Under the pieces are notes generated by a model. It saw nothing but the letters and a program-made list of their open reading frames with translations, did no database searches and was not told the origin of the DNA. From Streptomyces uncialis (GTDB taxonomy: Bacteria > Actinomycetota > Actinomycetes > Streptomycetales > Streptomycetaceae), in the NCBI RefSeq assembly GCF_036250755.1, contig NZ_CP109583.1:6797501-6861500 (forward strand): DNA of 64,000 bases. Direction: 5' to 3'. Positions within the stretch are counted from its first letter, which is position 1. Every line of letters starts with the position of its first letter. Shown here in pieces: positions 25,779-34,642 of this stretch. Position numbers and translations under genes: made by a program.

Positions 25779-26608
25779 CGGTCGGGGGCACCGCCGTGCA
25801 CACCGCGGTCGACGGCAGCGGTCCGGTGTGTGTGCTCGCCGCGGGGCTCGGGATGGCCTGGTTCGACTGGGACCCGGTGGTGGAGCTGCTGGCGCCGCAC
25901 CGCACCGTCGTCCGCTTCGACCGGCCCGGCCTCGGACTGAGCGCCCCCGCGCCCGGCCCGCCGGACCCGGCCGCCGAGGCGGACCGCTTCGGCGGGGTCC
26001 TGGACGCGCTGGGCCTCACCGGCCCGGCGACCGTCGTGGGTCACTCGCTGGCGGGCTTCCACGCGGAGTCCTTCACCCGCCGCCACCCCGCGCGGGTGAA
26101 CGCCCTGGTCCTGCTGGACACCAGCCTGGAGGAACGTCCGGTGCCTCGGCGGCCCTCACCGGTCCCGGACCTCGCCGTCCGCGCGGGTGTCACGGCGCTG
26201 TGCCGCGCGGGCGTCCCGTACGCGCTCGGGCCCGCGCTGCGGCGGCTGACGATCCGCGCGGGCCGCCTCGGCGGCGCCCCCGACCCGGCCCCGCCGGAGC
26301 TGGTCAGGGCCGTGTACCGGACGAGCCGGACCGCCCGCGCGATCGCCGCCGAGCACCTCACCTACCCCGAGGCGGCCCTGTACCTGGCCGCCCTGCGCCG
26401 CACCCACGCCCTGCCCGCCGGCCTCCCGGTGACGGTCCTCGCCGGCGCCCGCGCCACCGCCGGACCGGACCCGTGGCTCACCCGCCAGCGGGCCCTGGCG
26501 AAGGCCCTGGCGGCCCGCTTCCGGGTCGCGGCCCCCGCGGGCCACTTCCTGACGCTGGACCGCCCGGCGGACGTGGCCGACACGATCCGCGCCGCCACCG
26601 CCCGCTGA
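25766..26608 (+). CDS. alpha/beta hydrolase
   Basis: 280 residues. Canonical alpha/beta-hydrolase order: oxyanion region VLAAGLGMAWFDWDPV, nucleophile Ser94 in VVGHSLAGFHAE, then LVLLDTSLEE, and catalytic His260 in PAGHFLTLDRP. GTG at 25766 has GAAGGG about eight bases upstream; a second GTG at 25775 overlaps the previous stop as GTGA and is a possible alternative. It probably hydrolyses an ester or a similar small substrate. It is coupled to the DUF998 membrane protein and converges on glnA2. Confidence 0.88.
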   Translation: MAFVTVGGTAVHTAVDGSGPVCVLAAGLGMAWFDWDPVVELLAPHRTVVRFDRPGLGLSAPAPGPPDPAAEADRFGGVLDALGLTGPATVVGHSLAGFHAESFTRRHPARVNALVLLDTSLEERPVPRRPSPVPDLAVRAGVTALCRAGVPYALGPALRRLTIRAGRLGGAPDPAPPELVRAVYRTSRTARAIAAEHLTYPEAALYLAALRRTHALPAGLPVTVLAGARATAGPDPWLTRQRALAKALAARFRVAAPAGHFLTLDRPADVADTIRAATAR

Positions 26609-26610
26609 CA

Positions 26611-26664
26611 CCCGGCACCCGTGCCGTACGGAGCTGCTGACGCCCCGGCACCCGTGCCGTACGG
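26611..26664. terminator. paired hairpins in a convergent gap
   Basis: CCCGGCACCCGTGCCGTACG plus one more G occurs twice, at 26611-26631 and 26644-26664. Each copy contains GGCAC-CC-GTGCC, and the second can extend to CCCCG...CGGGG. They lie between the stops of the hydrolase and glnA2 and are likely bidirectional terminators produced by local duplication. Confidence 0.6.
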
Positions 26665-26666
26665 GG

Positions 26667-28028
26667 CTACAGCACCGGCAGGTTCTTCCTCAGCTCGAAC
26701 GCCGTCACCTCGGAGCGGTACTCCTCCCACTCCTGCTTCTTGTTGCGCAGGAAGAAGTCGTACACATGCTCGCCGAGCGTCTCGGCGACGAGTTCGCTGC
26801 GCTCCATCAGCCAGATCGCCTCGCCCAGGTTCTGCGGCAGCGGCTCGATGCCCATCGCGCGGCGCTCCGCGTCGGACAGCGCCCACACGTCGTCGTCGGC
26901 GCCCGGAGGCAGTTCGTAGCCCTCCTCGATGCCCCGCAGACCCGCGCCGAGCAGCACGGCGTACGCCAGGTACGGGTTGGCGCCGGAGTCCAGCGAACGG
27001 ACCTCCACCCGCGCCGAACCGGTCTTCCCCGGCTTGTACATGGGCACCCGGATCAGCGCCGAACGGTTGTTGTGACCCCAGCAGATGTACGAGGGCGCCT
27101 CACCGCCCGCGCCCGCGGTGCGCTCCGAGCCGCCCCAGATCCGCTTGTACGAGTTGACCCACTGGTTGGTGACGGCGGAGATCTCCGCCGCGTGCCGCAG
27201 CAGCCCGGCGATGAAGGAACGGCCCACCTTGGACAGCTGGTACTCGGCGCCCGACTCGTAGAAGGCGTTGCGGTCGCCCTCGAACAGCGACAGATGGGTG
27301 TGCATCCCGGAACCGGGGTGCTCGGAGAACGGCTTCGGCATGAACGTGGCCTGCACGCCCTGCTCCAGCGCCACCTGCTTCATCACCAGCCGGAACGTCA
27401 TGATGTTGTCGGCGGTCGACAGCGCGTCGGCGTACCGCAGATCGATCTCCTGCTGGCCGGGGGCGCCCTCGTGATGGCTGAACTCGACGGAGATGCCCAT
27501 CGACTCCAGCATGGTGATGGCCTGCCGGCGGAAGTCCATACCGACGTTCTGCGGGGTGTGGTCGAAGTAGCCGGAGTTGTCGGCGGGCGTCGGCCGCGAG
27601 CCGTCCAGCGGCTTGTCCTTCAGCAGGAAGAACTCGATCTCCGGGTGCGTGTAGAACGTGAACCCGAGGTCGGACGCCTTCGCCAGCGCCCGCTTCAGCA
27701 CGTACCGCGGGTCGGCGAACGACGGCGAGCCGTCCGGCATCAGGATGTCGCAGAACATCCGGGCCGTGCCCGGCGCCTCCGCGCGCCACGGCAGCACCTG
27801 GAACGTCCCCGGGTCCGGCTTGGCGATCATGTCCGACTCGTACACCCGGGCGAAGCCCTCGATGGCCGAGCCGTCGAAACCGATGCCCTCGTCGAACGCC
27901 TGCTCCAGCTCCGCGGGGGCGACCGCGACGGACTTCAGGAAGCCCAGCACATCCGTGAACCACAGGCGTACGAAACGGATGTCGCGCTCCTCCAGGGTCC
28001 GGAGCACGAATTCCTGCTGCTTGTCCAT
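26667..28028 (-). CDS. glnA2: glutamine synthetase-like enzyme GlnA2 (gamma-glutamylpolyamine synthetase type)
   Basis: 453 residues, type I glutamine synthetase fold: beta-grasp N-domain (GFLKSVAVAPAELEQAFDEGIGFDGSAIEGF) and catalytic domain with metal-binding HPEIEFFLL, NVGMDFRRQ, GSGMHTHLSLF and PSYICWGHNNRSALIRVP. It is shorter than GlnA and lacks the insertion that carries the adenylylation loop in GSI-beta enzymes. Sequence character and the position near glnE match S. coelicolor GlnA2 (SCO2241), shown in the literature to glutamylate polyamines rather than ammonia. ATG at 28028 is chosen because it starts MDKQQEFVLRTLEERD, the family start. Confidence 0.88.
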   Translation of the reverse strand: MDKQQEFVLRTLEERDIRFVRLWFTDVLGFLKSVAVAPAELEQAFDEGIGFDGSAIEGFARVYESDMIAKPDPGTFQVLPWRAEAPGTARMFCDILMPDGSPSFADPRYVLKRALAKASDLGFTFYTHPEIEFFLLKDKPLDGSRPTPADNSGYFDHTPQNVGMDFRRQAITMLESMGISVEFSHHEGAPGQQEIDLRYADALSTADNIMTFRLVMKQVALEQGVQATFMPKPFSEHPGSGMHTHLSLFEGDRNAFYESGAEYQLSKVGRSFIAGLLRHAAEISAVTNQWVNSYKRIWGGSERTAGAGGEAPSYICWGHNNRSALIRVPMYKPGKTGSARVEVRSLDSGANPYLAYAVLLGAGLRGIEEGYELPPGADDDVWALSDAERRAMGIEPLPQNLGEAIWLMERSELVAETLGEHVYDFFLRNKKQEWEEYRSEVTAFELRKNLPVL

Positions 28029-28354
28029 TGTCGACTTCCACCCATCCTTGCCGGTCAGGCCGCGTGCGCCGGGGCCGCGAGGGCGAGTCCGGGGCACGAG
28101 CATCCCACCACACGGTTTCCGGCACGTTGCGGACCTCCGTCGGACGCTCCGCGGCCGGGCCGTGTACCGCGGTCCTGTGCCCATACTGCCTGCTGATCCG
28201 GACGTCCGTAACGGCCGGGCCCACCGGCGGGTCCCTACCGGCCACCGCGTGGCCGCCACGCGCGGGTGATGTCCGGCCGATACGCCGACGGCGGACCCCG
28301 TCCGCACTACGATCAGCGGGCCCGTACGTCCCCGCAGGCCCCTAAGGACACCTC
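28029..28354. promoter_or_regulatory. divergent intergenic region glnA2 / DUF3105, with a GlnR-like half box
   Basis: No gene lies in this 326-base gap. On the minus strand GCAAC-N6-GAAAC (28115-28130) fits half of the GlnR consensus (GTnAC-N6-GAAAC) with one mismatch; a partner half-site is poor. On the plus strand TACGAT (28308-28313) could be the -10 of the DUF3105 gene. Both calls are weak. Confidence 0.35.
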
Positions 28355-29158
28355 ATGGGTTCCCCCACTCCTCCTCGCCCCGTCGACCCCCGGGCCCACA
28401 TGGAGCAACTGCGCCGCGCCGAGCACGCCCGGCGGCGCCGCACCCGGGCCCTGCTGGCCGCGGGCGCCGCGGCCCTGGTCCTGACCCTCGGCGTGGGCGG
28501 CGCGCTGCTCGCGAACGCCACGGACAGCGGTGGCGGTGGCGACCGGGCCCCGGCGGCCCGCGACGGCGCCGCCCGGGAGGACTCCGGGGACGGGAAGAAC
28601 CCCGGGGAGGCGCCGCACCCCGCGCACCCGGGCGAGGCGCACCCCGGGGAGACCACACCGGGAGAGGCCGCACCGGGCGGGACGGCGGCACCGGGGGAGG
28701 CGGCGAAGCCCCGGCCGCCCGCGGGTGTCCGCTCCTGGGACGCGTCGAAGCTCGGCCGCGACCATGTGAGCGGCAAGGTGTCCTACCCGATGACCCCGCC
28801 CGTCGGCGGCAACCACCACGACCGCTGGATGACCTGCGACGGCATCGTCTACGAGCGCCCCGTGCGCGACGAGAACGCGGTGCACTCCCTGGAGCACGGC
28901 GCCGTCTGGGTGACGTACTCCAAGAAGGCCCGCAAGGCCGACATCGCCGCGCTCGCCAACAAGGTCGGCAGGACCCCCTACACCCTGATGAGCCCGTACG
29001 ACGGCCAGCGGGACCCGCTGACACTCACCGCCTGGGGCAAGCAGCTCAGCGTCGACAGCGGCAAGGACCCGGCCGTCGACCGGTTCCTCGCCGCGTACGT
29101 CCAGGGCCCGCAGACCCCCGAGAAGGGCGCCACCTGCTCGGGCGGGCTCACCCGGTGA
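28355..29158 (+). CDS. DUF3105 family secreted/anchored protein
   Basis: 267 residues. A basic cytoplasmic start is followed by one membrane helix (RALLAAGAAALVLTLGVGGALLA), then a low-complexity linker with about six PGEA/HPGE repeats. The DUF3105 domain follows: YPMTPPVGGNHHDRWMTCDG, VHSLEHGAVWVTY, and LMSPYDGQRDPLTLTAWGKQL. The conserved HH and H-x-x-E/H residues suggest a metal site. It overlaps the DUF305 gene (GTGA), a pairing that suggests shared work in periplasmic-side metal handling, perhaps copper; that is inference. Confidence 0.88.
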   Translation: MGSPTPPRPVDPRAHMEQLRRAEHARRRRTRALLAAGAAALVLTLGVGGALLANATDSGGGGDRAPAARDGAAREDSGDGKNPGEAPHPAHPGEAHPGETTPGEAAPGGTAAPGEAAKPRPPAGVRSWDASKLGRDHVSGKVSYPMTPPVGGNHHDRWMTCDGIVYERPVRDENAVHSLEHGAVWVTYSKKARKADIAALANKVGRTPYTLMSPYDGQRDPLTLTAWGKQLSVDSGKDPAVDRFLAAYVQGPQTPEKGATCSGGLTR

Positions 29159-29790
29159 GGCGCCCGGGGCCGTTCGTGTCGGCCGCCCTCGCCGCGGCGG
29201 CCGTACTGGCCGCGCTCACCGTGGCCACCGCCGCCTCCTCGGGCCCCGCCCCGGCGCCCGCGCCCGCCGCCACCGCCCCGGCCGACGGGTCCGCCGACGC
29301 GGGCTTCGCCCGGGACATGGCCGTCCACCACCAGCAGGCCGTCGAGATGGCGTACCTCGTCCGCGACCGCACCGACGACGAGGACATCCGCGTCCTCGCC
29401 TACGACATCGCCCAGACCCAGTCCACCCAGCGGGGCATGCTGCTGGGCTGGCTGGACCTGTGGGAGCTGCCGACGGTGTCCGCCCGGGAACCCATGGCGT
29501 GGATGGGCATGACCCCCGACCCGCGCGACGTACGGGACGGGGCGCTGATGCCCGGCATGGCCACCCGCGCCCAGCTCGACGAACTGCGCGCGGCCCGCGG
29601 GCGGACCGCCGAAGCGCTGTTCCTGCGGCTCATGACCGACCATCACCGCGGCGGGGTCCATATGGCCGAGGGCTGTGTCCGCTCCTGCGCGGTCCCCGTC
29701 GGGAAGCGGCTCGCGCGGGGCATGGTCGACGGCCAGCGGTCCGAGATCGCCCGGATGGACGAACTGCTGCGCGCCCGCGCCGGCGGCTGA
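29155..29790 (+). CDS. DUF305 family secreted protein
   Basis: 211 residues, GTG start inside the stop of the DUF3105 gene. An N-terminal hydrophobic signal (FVSAALAAAAVLAALTVATAA) is followed by an Ala/Pro linker. Two helical repeats of DUF305 carry the paired histidine motifs FARDMAVHHQQAVEMAYL and LFLRLMTDHHRGGVHMAEG; methionine-rich MGMTP and LMPGMATR lie between. His/Met clusters of this sort bind copper or other soft metals in characterised relatives. The role here is not shown. Confidence 0.88.
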   Translation: MRRPGPFVSAALAAAAVLAALTVATAASSGPAPAPAPAATAPADGSADAGFARDMAVHHQQAVEMAYLVRDRTDDEDIRVLAYDIAQTQSTQRGMLLGWLDLWELPTVSAREPMAWMGMTPDPRDVRDGALMPGMATRAQLDELRAARGRTAEALFLRLMTDHHRGGVHMAEGCVRSCAVPVGKRLARGMVDGQRSEIARMDELLRARAGG

Positions 29791-29817
29791 ACCGCACGGC
29801 GGCCCGGCGCGGTCCCG

Positions 29818-30255
29818 TCAGGCCGTGTCGCGCTGCCGGGCGAGCAGTTCGTGCAGCGGCTCGGCGATCCGGGCCCGGTACTCCTGCACGGCCCAGCCGT
29901 TCCCGTCGGGATCGGTGAAGTACAGGAACGTCGCGCCGTCGCTGTCGCCGTACCGCTCCGGCCCGGTGACCTCCAGGCCCCGCCCGGTCAGCTCCGCGCG
30001 CGCCGCCTCGATGTCCGTGACGACGAGCTGGAGCCCGTGGTACCCACCGGGCCGCGCCTGCCCGGTGGGGGACGGCACCCCGTCCGTCAGGGCGATGGAG
30101 CACCCCGAGCCGGGCGGGGTCAGCTGAACGACCCGTGCGCCCGGCATCACCTCCATGTCCAGATCGACATGGAAGCCGGCCTTGTCCCGGTAGAAGGCCA
30201 GCGACCGGTCCACGTCCGTGACGGGCACGGTGATCACTTCCAGCGTCCAGTCCAT
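29818..30255 (-). CDS. VOC superfamily (glyoxalase/bleomycin resistance) protein
   Basis: 145 residues with the two beta-alpha-beta-beta-beta modules of vicinal oxygen chelate proteins: VPVTDVDRSLAFYRDKAGFHVDLD, then VQLTPPGSGCSIALTD, GLQLVVTDIEAARAELTGRGLEV and FLYFTDPDGNGWAVQEY. Metal-ligand candidates are the final Glu and the His in GYHGLQL. It could be a glyoxalase, dioxygenase-like enzyme or drug-sequestering protein. ATG at 30255 is chosen at the family start MDWTLEVITVPVTDV. It follows the flavin-oxidase-like gene by 43 bases on the same strand. Confidence 0.88.
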   Translation of the reverse strand: MDWTLEVITVPVTDVDRSLAFYRDKAGFHVDLDMEVMPGARVVQLTPPGSGCSIALTDGVPSPTGQARPGGYHGLQLVVTDIEAARAELTGRGLEVTGPERYGDSDGATFLYFTDPDGNGWAVQEYRARIAEPLHELLARQRDTA

Positions 30256-30298
30256 ACCGAGATCCTCATCCTGTCGGGGCGGCCCCGGCGCCCAGGGA

Positions 30299-30811
30299 TC
30301 AGCGCAGCCGCCAGCGGGTCTGGCCGGACGGGTCGCCCTTGGCGAAGGCGAAGACGGTACGGGGCGCCACCCCGAACACCCACGCGGCGCCGCCGTCCCC
30401 GCTGAACGCCCCGTCCCGTACGTCGAACTTCCAGAACGAACCGTACGTCGCCTCCCAGGCCCCCGCGAGAGCACGCAGCCGGTCCTCGTCGGTGATCCGC
30501 ACGGCCGTCCCCTCGACCACCACGTCGCAGCCCTCGTCCCAGGCCGCGTCCCCGGTGGTCAGCACGACCTCCGCGTTCCGCGCCAGATTCAGCGCCTTGC
30601 GTTCGGCCGGGCCCGTCGCGAAGTGCAGCACGCCGTCGCGCCAGACGGCGATCAGCGGGGTGACATGCGGACGGCCGTCCGGACGCACGGTCGAGATCCA
30701 GAAGGTCCGGGGCGCGGACAGCAGTTCCTCCACCCTCGCCCACGAGGTGGGTTCGGCGTCGGGGCTGCTGAAGTCGGTGTTGAGTTCGGCGCGCGGCGCG
30801 TCGGCGTTCAT
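30299..30811 (-). CDS. pyridoxamine 5'-phosphate oxidase family protein (flavin/F420-binding split barrel)
   Basis: 170 residues with a split-barrel fold: FWISTVRPDGRPHVTPLIAVWRDGVLHFATGPAERKALNLARNAEVVLTTG is the cofactor-binding core shared by PNPOx-like and F420-dependent reductases. The C-terminal AWEATYGSFWKFDVRDGAF and VFGVAPRTVFAFAKGDPSGQTRWRL are usual for actinobacterial members. It most likely uses F420 or FMN; the reaction is not known. Probably co-transcribed with the VOC protein gene that follows. Confidence 0.87.
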   Translation of the reverse strand: MNADAPRAELNTDFSSPDAEPTSWARVEELLSAPRTFWISTVRPDGRPHVTPLIAVWRDGVLHFATGPAERKALNLARNAEVVLTTGDAAWDEGCDVVVEGTAVRITDEDRLRALAGAWEATYGSFWKFDVRDGAFSGDGGAAWVFGVAPRTVFAFAKGDPSGQTRWRLR

Positions 30812-31140
30812 GGTGCGGCTCCTCGGTGGGCCCGGGGACTTCGTCCGCCCGGGAGAACCCGGCGGCCCGTCGTGGTCGATGGGAGTCCCCGCACGGTGTG
30901 GACCGCGCGCACGGGCGGAACTCATCGGCCAGGACGTAGGCTCGGCGGTGACGACGCCGGACCGGGCCACGGTAACCACCGCGGACCCCGGCCGCGCCCG
31001 GAACAGGACACGGTGGCGGAATCACGCCGTGCCACGACCGGGAGCCGCACGGGCGGTGCCCGCGGCGGACGGGACACGAGAGAGGCGGCAGTTATGAGGG
31101 CCGGGGAGCCCGCGGGCACGGCGGTCAGGGGGCCGGGCGG
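30812..31140. other. intergenic region upstream of glnE
   Basis: A 329-base gap between divergent genes. GC-rich throughout. I found no coding frame with proper support, no clear -10/-35 pair and no convincing GlnR box; isolated GTAAC-like matches near 30970 lack a partner. Confidence 0.5.
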
Positions 31141-34100
31141 ATGACGGTGCCGCAAGGACGCCGGAGCAGCACCTTCACCCGGCTGCTGCGGCACGGCTTC
31201 ACCGACCCCTCCACCGCCGAACGGCTGCTGGACGGCGAGGCGCTGGCCGCGGTACGAGCCGACCCGGTGCTGCTGGACGCGCTCGGCCGAGCCGCCGACC
31301 CGGACCTCGCGCTGCTGGGCCTCGTCCGGCTCGCCGAGGCCCAGCCCGACGCGCTCGCCCGCCGGGAACTGCTGGACACCCTGATCGCCGCGAAGCCCCT
31401 GCGGGACCGGCTGCTGGGGGTGCTCGGCGCGTCCGAGGCGCTCGCCGACCATCTGGCGCGCCACCCCCGCGACTGGCAGGCCCTCGTCACCTACGAGGCC
31501 CAGGACCTCCACCCCGGTGTCGAGGAGTTCACCCGGGGGCTCGCCGGAGCCACCGACCCGGTCTCCCTGCGGGTCGCCTACCGGCGCTGTCTGCTGTCGA
31601 TCGCCGCCCGCGACGTGTGCGGGACCACCGACATCACCCAGACCGCCGCCGAACTCGCCGACCTCGCCACGGCCACCCTGCGCGCGGCCGTCGCCCTCGC
31701 CGCCGCCGCGGCCCCCGAGGACGCCGCCCTGTGCAGGCTCGCGGTCATCGCGATGGGCAAGTGCGGCGGCCATGAGCTGAACTACGTCTCCGACGTGGAC
31801 GTCATCTTCGTCGCCGAACCCGCCGAACCGGCCGGGGACGACGGCGGAAACGGTCACGGCGACGGTCATGGCGGCGGCGGGGAGGCCGAGGCCCTGCGCG
31901 CCGCGACCCGGCTCGCCTCGCACATGATGCGGATCTGCTCCGAGACCACCGTCGAGGGCACCATCTGGCCCGTCGACGCCAACCTCCGCCCCGAGGGCCG
32001 CAACGGCCCCCTCGTCCGCACCCTCTCCAGCCATCTCGCCTACTACCAGCGCTGGGCCAAGACCTGGGAGTTCCAGGCCCTGCTGAAGGCCCGTCCGGTC
32101 GCCGGTGACCTGGAACTCGGCGCCCGGTACGTGGCCACCATCGCCCCCCTCGTCTGGCAGGCCGCCGAACGCGACAACTTCGTCGCCGACGTACAGAAGA
32201 TGCGGCGCCGGGTGATCGAGAACATCCCGGCGGGCGAGGTCGACCGGGAACTGAAACTCGGCCCCGGCGGACTGCGCGACGTGGAGTTCGCCGTCCAGCT
32301 CCTCCAGCTCGTCCACGGCCGCGCCGACAGCTCCCTGCGCAGCGGCACCACCCTCGACGCGCTCGCCGCCCTCGCCCGCGGCGGCTACGTCGGCCGGGTC
32401 GACGCCACCCAGCTCGACGACGCCTACCGCTTCCTGCGCAGCCTCGAACACCGCATCCAGCTCTTCCGGCTGCGCCGCACCCATCTCGTCCCCGAGGACG
32501 ACGCCGACCGGCGCCGCATCGGCCGCTCGCTGGGCATGCGCACCGAACCCCTCACCGACCTGGACCGGGCCTGGCGGCGCCACACCTCCGTCGTCCGCCG
32601 GCTGCACGAGAAGCTGTTCTACCGCCCGCTGCTCGACGCCGTCGCCCAGCTCGCCCCCGGTGAGACCCGGCTCAGCACCGGAGCCGCCCGCGAACGCCTG
32701 GTCGCCCTCGGCTACGCCGACCCCGCCGCCGCGCTGCGCCATCTGGAGGCCCTCGCCTCCGGAGTCAGCCGCAAGGCCGCCATCCAGCGCACCCTGCTGC
32801 CCGTGCTGCTCGGCTGGTTCGCGGACTCCGCCGACCCGGACGCCGGGCTGCTGAACTTCCGCAAGGTCTCCGACGCGCTCGGCAAGACACCCTGGTACCT
32901 GCGGCTGCTGCGCGACGAGGGCGCCGCCGCCGAGAACCTCGCCCGGGTGCTGTCCGCCGGACGGCTCGCCCCCGACCTGCTGATGCGGGCCCCCGAGGCG
33001 GTGGCCCTGCTCGGCGACCCGAGCGGGCTGCGCGTCCGGGACCGGGCCCCGCTGGAACAGGAGATGCTCGCCACCGTCCGCCGCGCCGACGGCGGCGAAC
33101 AGGCCGTCCGCGCCGCCCGCGCCGTACGCCGCCGGGAGCTGTTCCGCACCACCGCCGCCGACATCGTCGCCTCCTACGGCACCGAGGACATGCCCGCCGT
33201 CGCCAACCAGGGCGCCCTCGTCGACCTCACCGGCGCCGCCGTGTCCGACCTCACCGCCGCGACCCTCGCGGGCACGCTGCGCGCGGTCGTCCAGGAGGGC
33301 TGGGGCGCGGAACTCCCCACCCGGTTCGCGATCATCGGGATGGGCCGTTTCGGCGGCCACGAACTGTCCTACGGGTCCGACGCCGACGTCCTGTTCGTCC
33401 ACGCGCCCCGCGAGGGCGCGGACGAGCAGGAGGCCGCGAAGGCCGCGAGCGCCGTCGTCGCGGAGATGCGGCGGCTGCTCCAGCTCCCCAGCGCGGACCC
33501 GCCCCTGCTCATAGACGCGGACCTCCGTCCGGAGGGGAAGAACGGTCCGGTCGTACGGACCCTCAAGTCGTACGAGGCGTACTACCGCCGGTGGTCACTG
33601 GTCTGGGAGGCGCAGGCGCTGCTGCGCGCGGAACCCGTCGCCGGGGACGTGGAACTGGGCCGGGGCTTCATCGAACTCATCGACCCGCTGCGCTACCCCG
33701 AAGGGGGGCCCGGGCCGGACGCCGTACGGGAGATCCGGCGGCTCAAGGCCCGGATGGAGTCCGAGCGGATGCCGCGCGGGGCGGACCCCACGCTGCACAC
33801 CAAGCTGGGGCGCGGCGGGCTGTCCGATGTCGAGTGGACCGTCCAGCTGATGCAGATGCGGCACGGGTGGGAGGTGCCGGCGCTGCGCACCACCCGGACC
33901 CGGGCGGGGCTCGCGGCGGCCCACGCGGCGGGGCTGCTGGCCGCGGAGGACGCGGAGGTGCTGGACGAGGCGTGGGTGCTGGCCTCGCGGGTGCGCAACG
34001 CGGTGATGCTGGTGCGGGGGCGGGCCGGGGACACGTTTCCGTCCGACGGGCGGGAGCTGGGGGCGGTGGGACGCTATCTCGGGTACGGGCCGGGGCAGGT

Positions 34101-34179
34101 GGGCGCGATGCTCGACGACTACCGCCGCGTGACCCGACGCGCCCGCGCCGTCGTCGACGCCCTCTTCTACGACTCGTAG
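31141..34179 (+). CDS. glnE: bifunctional glutamine synthetase adenylyltransferase/deadenylase
   Basis: 1012 residues. Two nucleotidyltransferase domains are visible: the N-terminal deadenylase-type site GKCGGHELNYVSDVDVIFV near residue 203 and the C-terminal adenylyltransferase site GMGRFGGHELSYGSDADVLFVH near residue 730. Between them are PVDANLRPEGRNGPLVRTLSSHLAYYQRWAKTWEFQALLKARPV and KLGPGGLRDVEFAVQLLQL, both standard for GlnE. A Gly/His/Asp-rich insertion (about residues 231-246) breaks the first domain. The enzyme switches GlnA activity by covalent modification. Start MTVPQGRRSSTFTRLLRHGF is the family start. Confidence 0.96.
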   Translation: MTVPQGRRSSTFTRLLRHGFTDPSTAERLLDGEALAAVRADPVLLDALGRAADPDLALLGLVRLAEAQPDALARRELLDTLIAAKPLRDRLLGVLGASEALADHLARHPRDWQALVTYEAQDLHPGVEEFTRGLAGATDPVSLRVAYRRCLLSIAARDVCGTTDITQTAAELADLATATLRAAVALAAAAAPEDAALCRLAVIAMGKCGGHELNYVSDVDVIFVAEPAEPAGDDGGNGHGDGHGGGGEAEALRAATRLASHMMRICSETTVEGTIWPVDANLRPEGRNGPLVRTLSSHLAYYQRWAKTWEFQALLKARPVAGDLELGARYVATIAPLVWQAAERDNFVADVQKMRRRVIENIPAGEVDRELKLGPGGLRDVEFAVQLLQLVHGRADSSLRSGTTLDALAALARGGYVGRVDATQLDDAYRFLRSLEHRIQLFRLRRTHLVPEDDADRRRIGRSLGMRTEPLTDLDRAWRRHTSVVRRLHEKLFYRPLLDAVAQLAPGETRLSTGAARERLVALGYADPAAALRHLEALASGVSRKAAIQRTLLPVLLGWFADSADPDAGLLNFRKVSDALGKTPWYLRLLRDEGAAAENLARVLSAGRLAPDLLMRAPEAVALLGDPSGLRVRDRAPLEQEMLATVRRADGGEQAVRAARAVRRRELFRTTAADIVASYGTEDMPAVANQGALVDLTGAAVSDLTAATLAGTLRAVVQEGWGAELPTRFAIIGMGRFGGHELSYGSDADVLFVHAPREGADEQEAAKAASAVVAEMRRLLQLPSADPPLLIDADLRPEGKNGPVVRTLKSYEAYYRRWSLVWEAQALLRAEPVAGDVELGRGFIELIDPLRYPEGGPGPDAVREIRRLKARMESERMPRGADPTLHTKLGRGGLSDVEWTVQLMQMRHGWEVPALRTTRTRAGLAAAHAAGLLAAEDAEVLDEAWVLASRVRNAVMLVRGRAGDTFPSDGRELGAVGRYLGYGPGQVGAMLDDYRRVTRRARAVVDALFYDS

Positions 34180-34189
34180 AGGCTCGCCC

Positions 34190-34640
34190 CGCCGGGTTGC
34201 CTGTGCGGGGCGTACTTCGTTCCTGTGCCGTCGTTCGTGGGTTCGCGCAGTTCCCCGCGCCCCTTTGGGGCGCGTTCTGCCGGTTCTTCGGGTCGGTGCC
34301 GGTCGGGATTCTCCGTCCTCGATCCGACACGCTCGGTAACACGTCCAGTGACCCGACTGAAGAGCATCGGAGTCTGCGAGCAGAGATTCCCGCCCACCCC
34401 CTCCCGCAGCAGCGCGAGTGCGCGAGGAGGGTGCCGAAAAGCAACAGCAAGGGGCGGAGGCGCCCCCAAAGGGGCGCGGGGAACTGCGCAAAATCGAGGG
34501 CGGACCCGCACCCGAGAAGCGACCGTAAGGGGGCAGCACCTCAGGGGCGCGGGGAACTGCGCACCCCCGGACTACCTGTGCAGGGAAAAGTACGCCCAGC
34601 CGGACAGACCCAGGGCCCCCAGCCCGGGGAAACCGCGGGG
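34190..34640. repeat. intergenic mosaic repeat, locus C
   Basis: The convergent gap after glnE. One forward 20-mer (GCGCAGTTCCCCGCGCCCCT, near 34247) is followed by the full conserved core at about 34270-34430. The core includes GTCGGGATTCTCCGTCCTCG and CTGAAGAGCATCGGAGTCTG, followed by AGATTCCCGCCCACCCCCTC. Two reverse copies of the 20-mer follow near 34472 and 34544. The end reads like a reverse copy of the tail of the first module. No gene is supported. Confidence 0.85.
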
Positions 34641-34642
34641 GG

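Noticed and set aside
28115..28130. Full GlnR box upstream of glnA2
   Set aside because: Only one half (GCAAC-N6-GAAAC) is present and the partner half matches poorly; kept as a weak regulatory note only.
30922..33402. 826-residue open frame on the minus strand opposite glnE
   Set aside because: Gly/Val/Glu-rich mirror of glnE codon usage; no family signature and no ribosome site.
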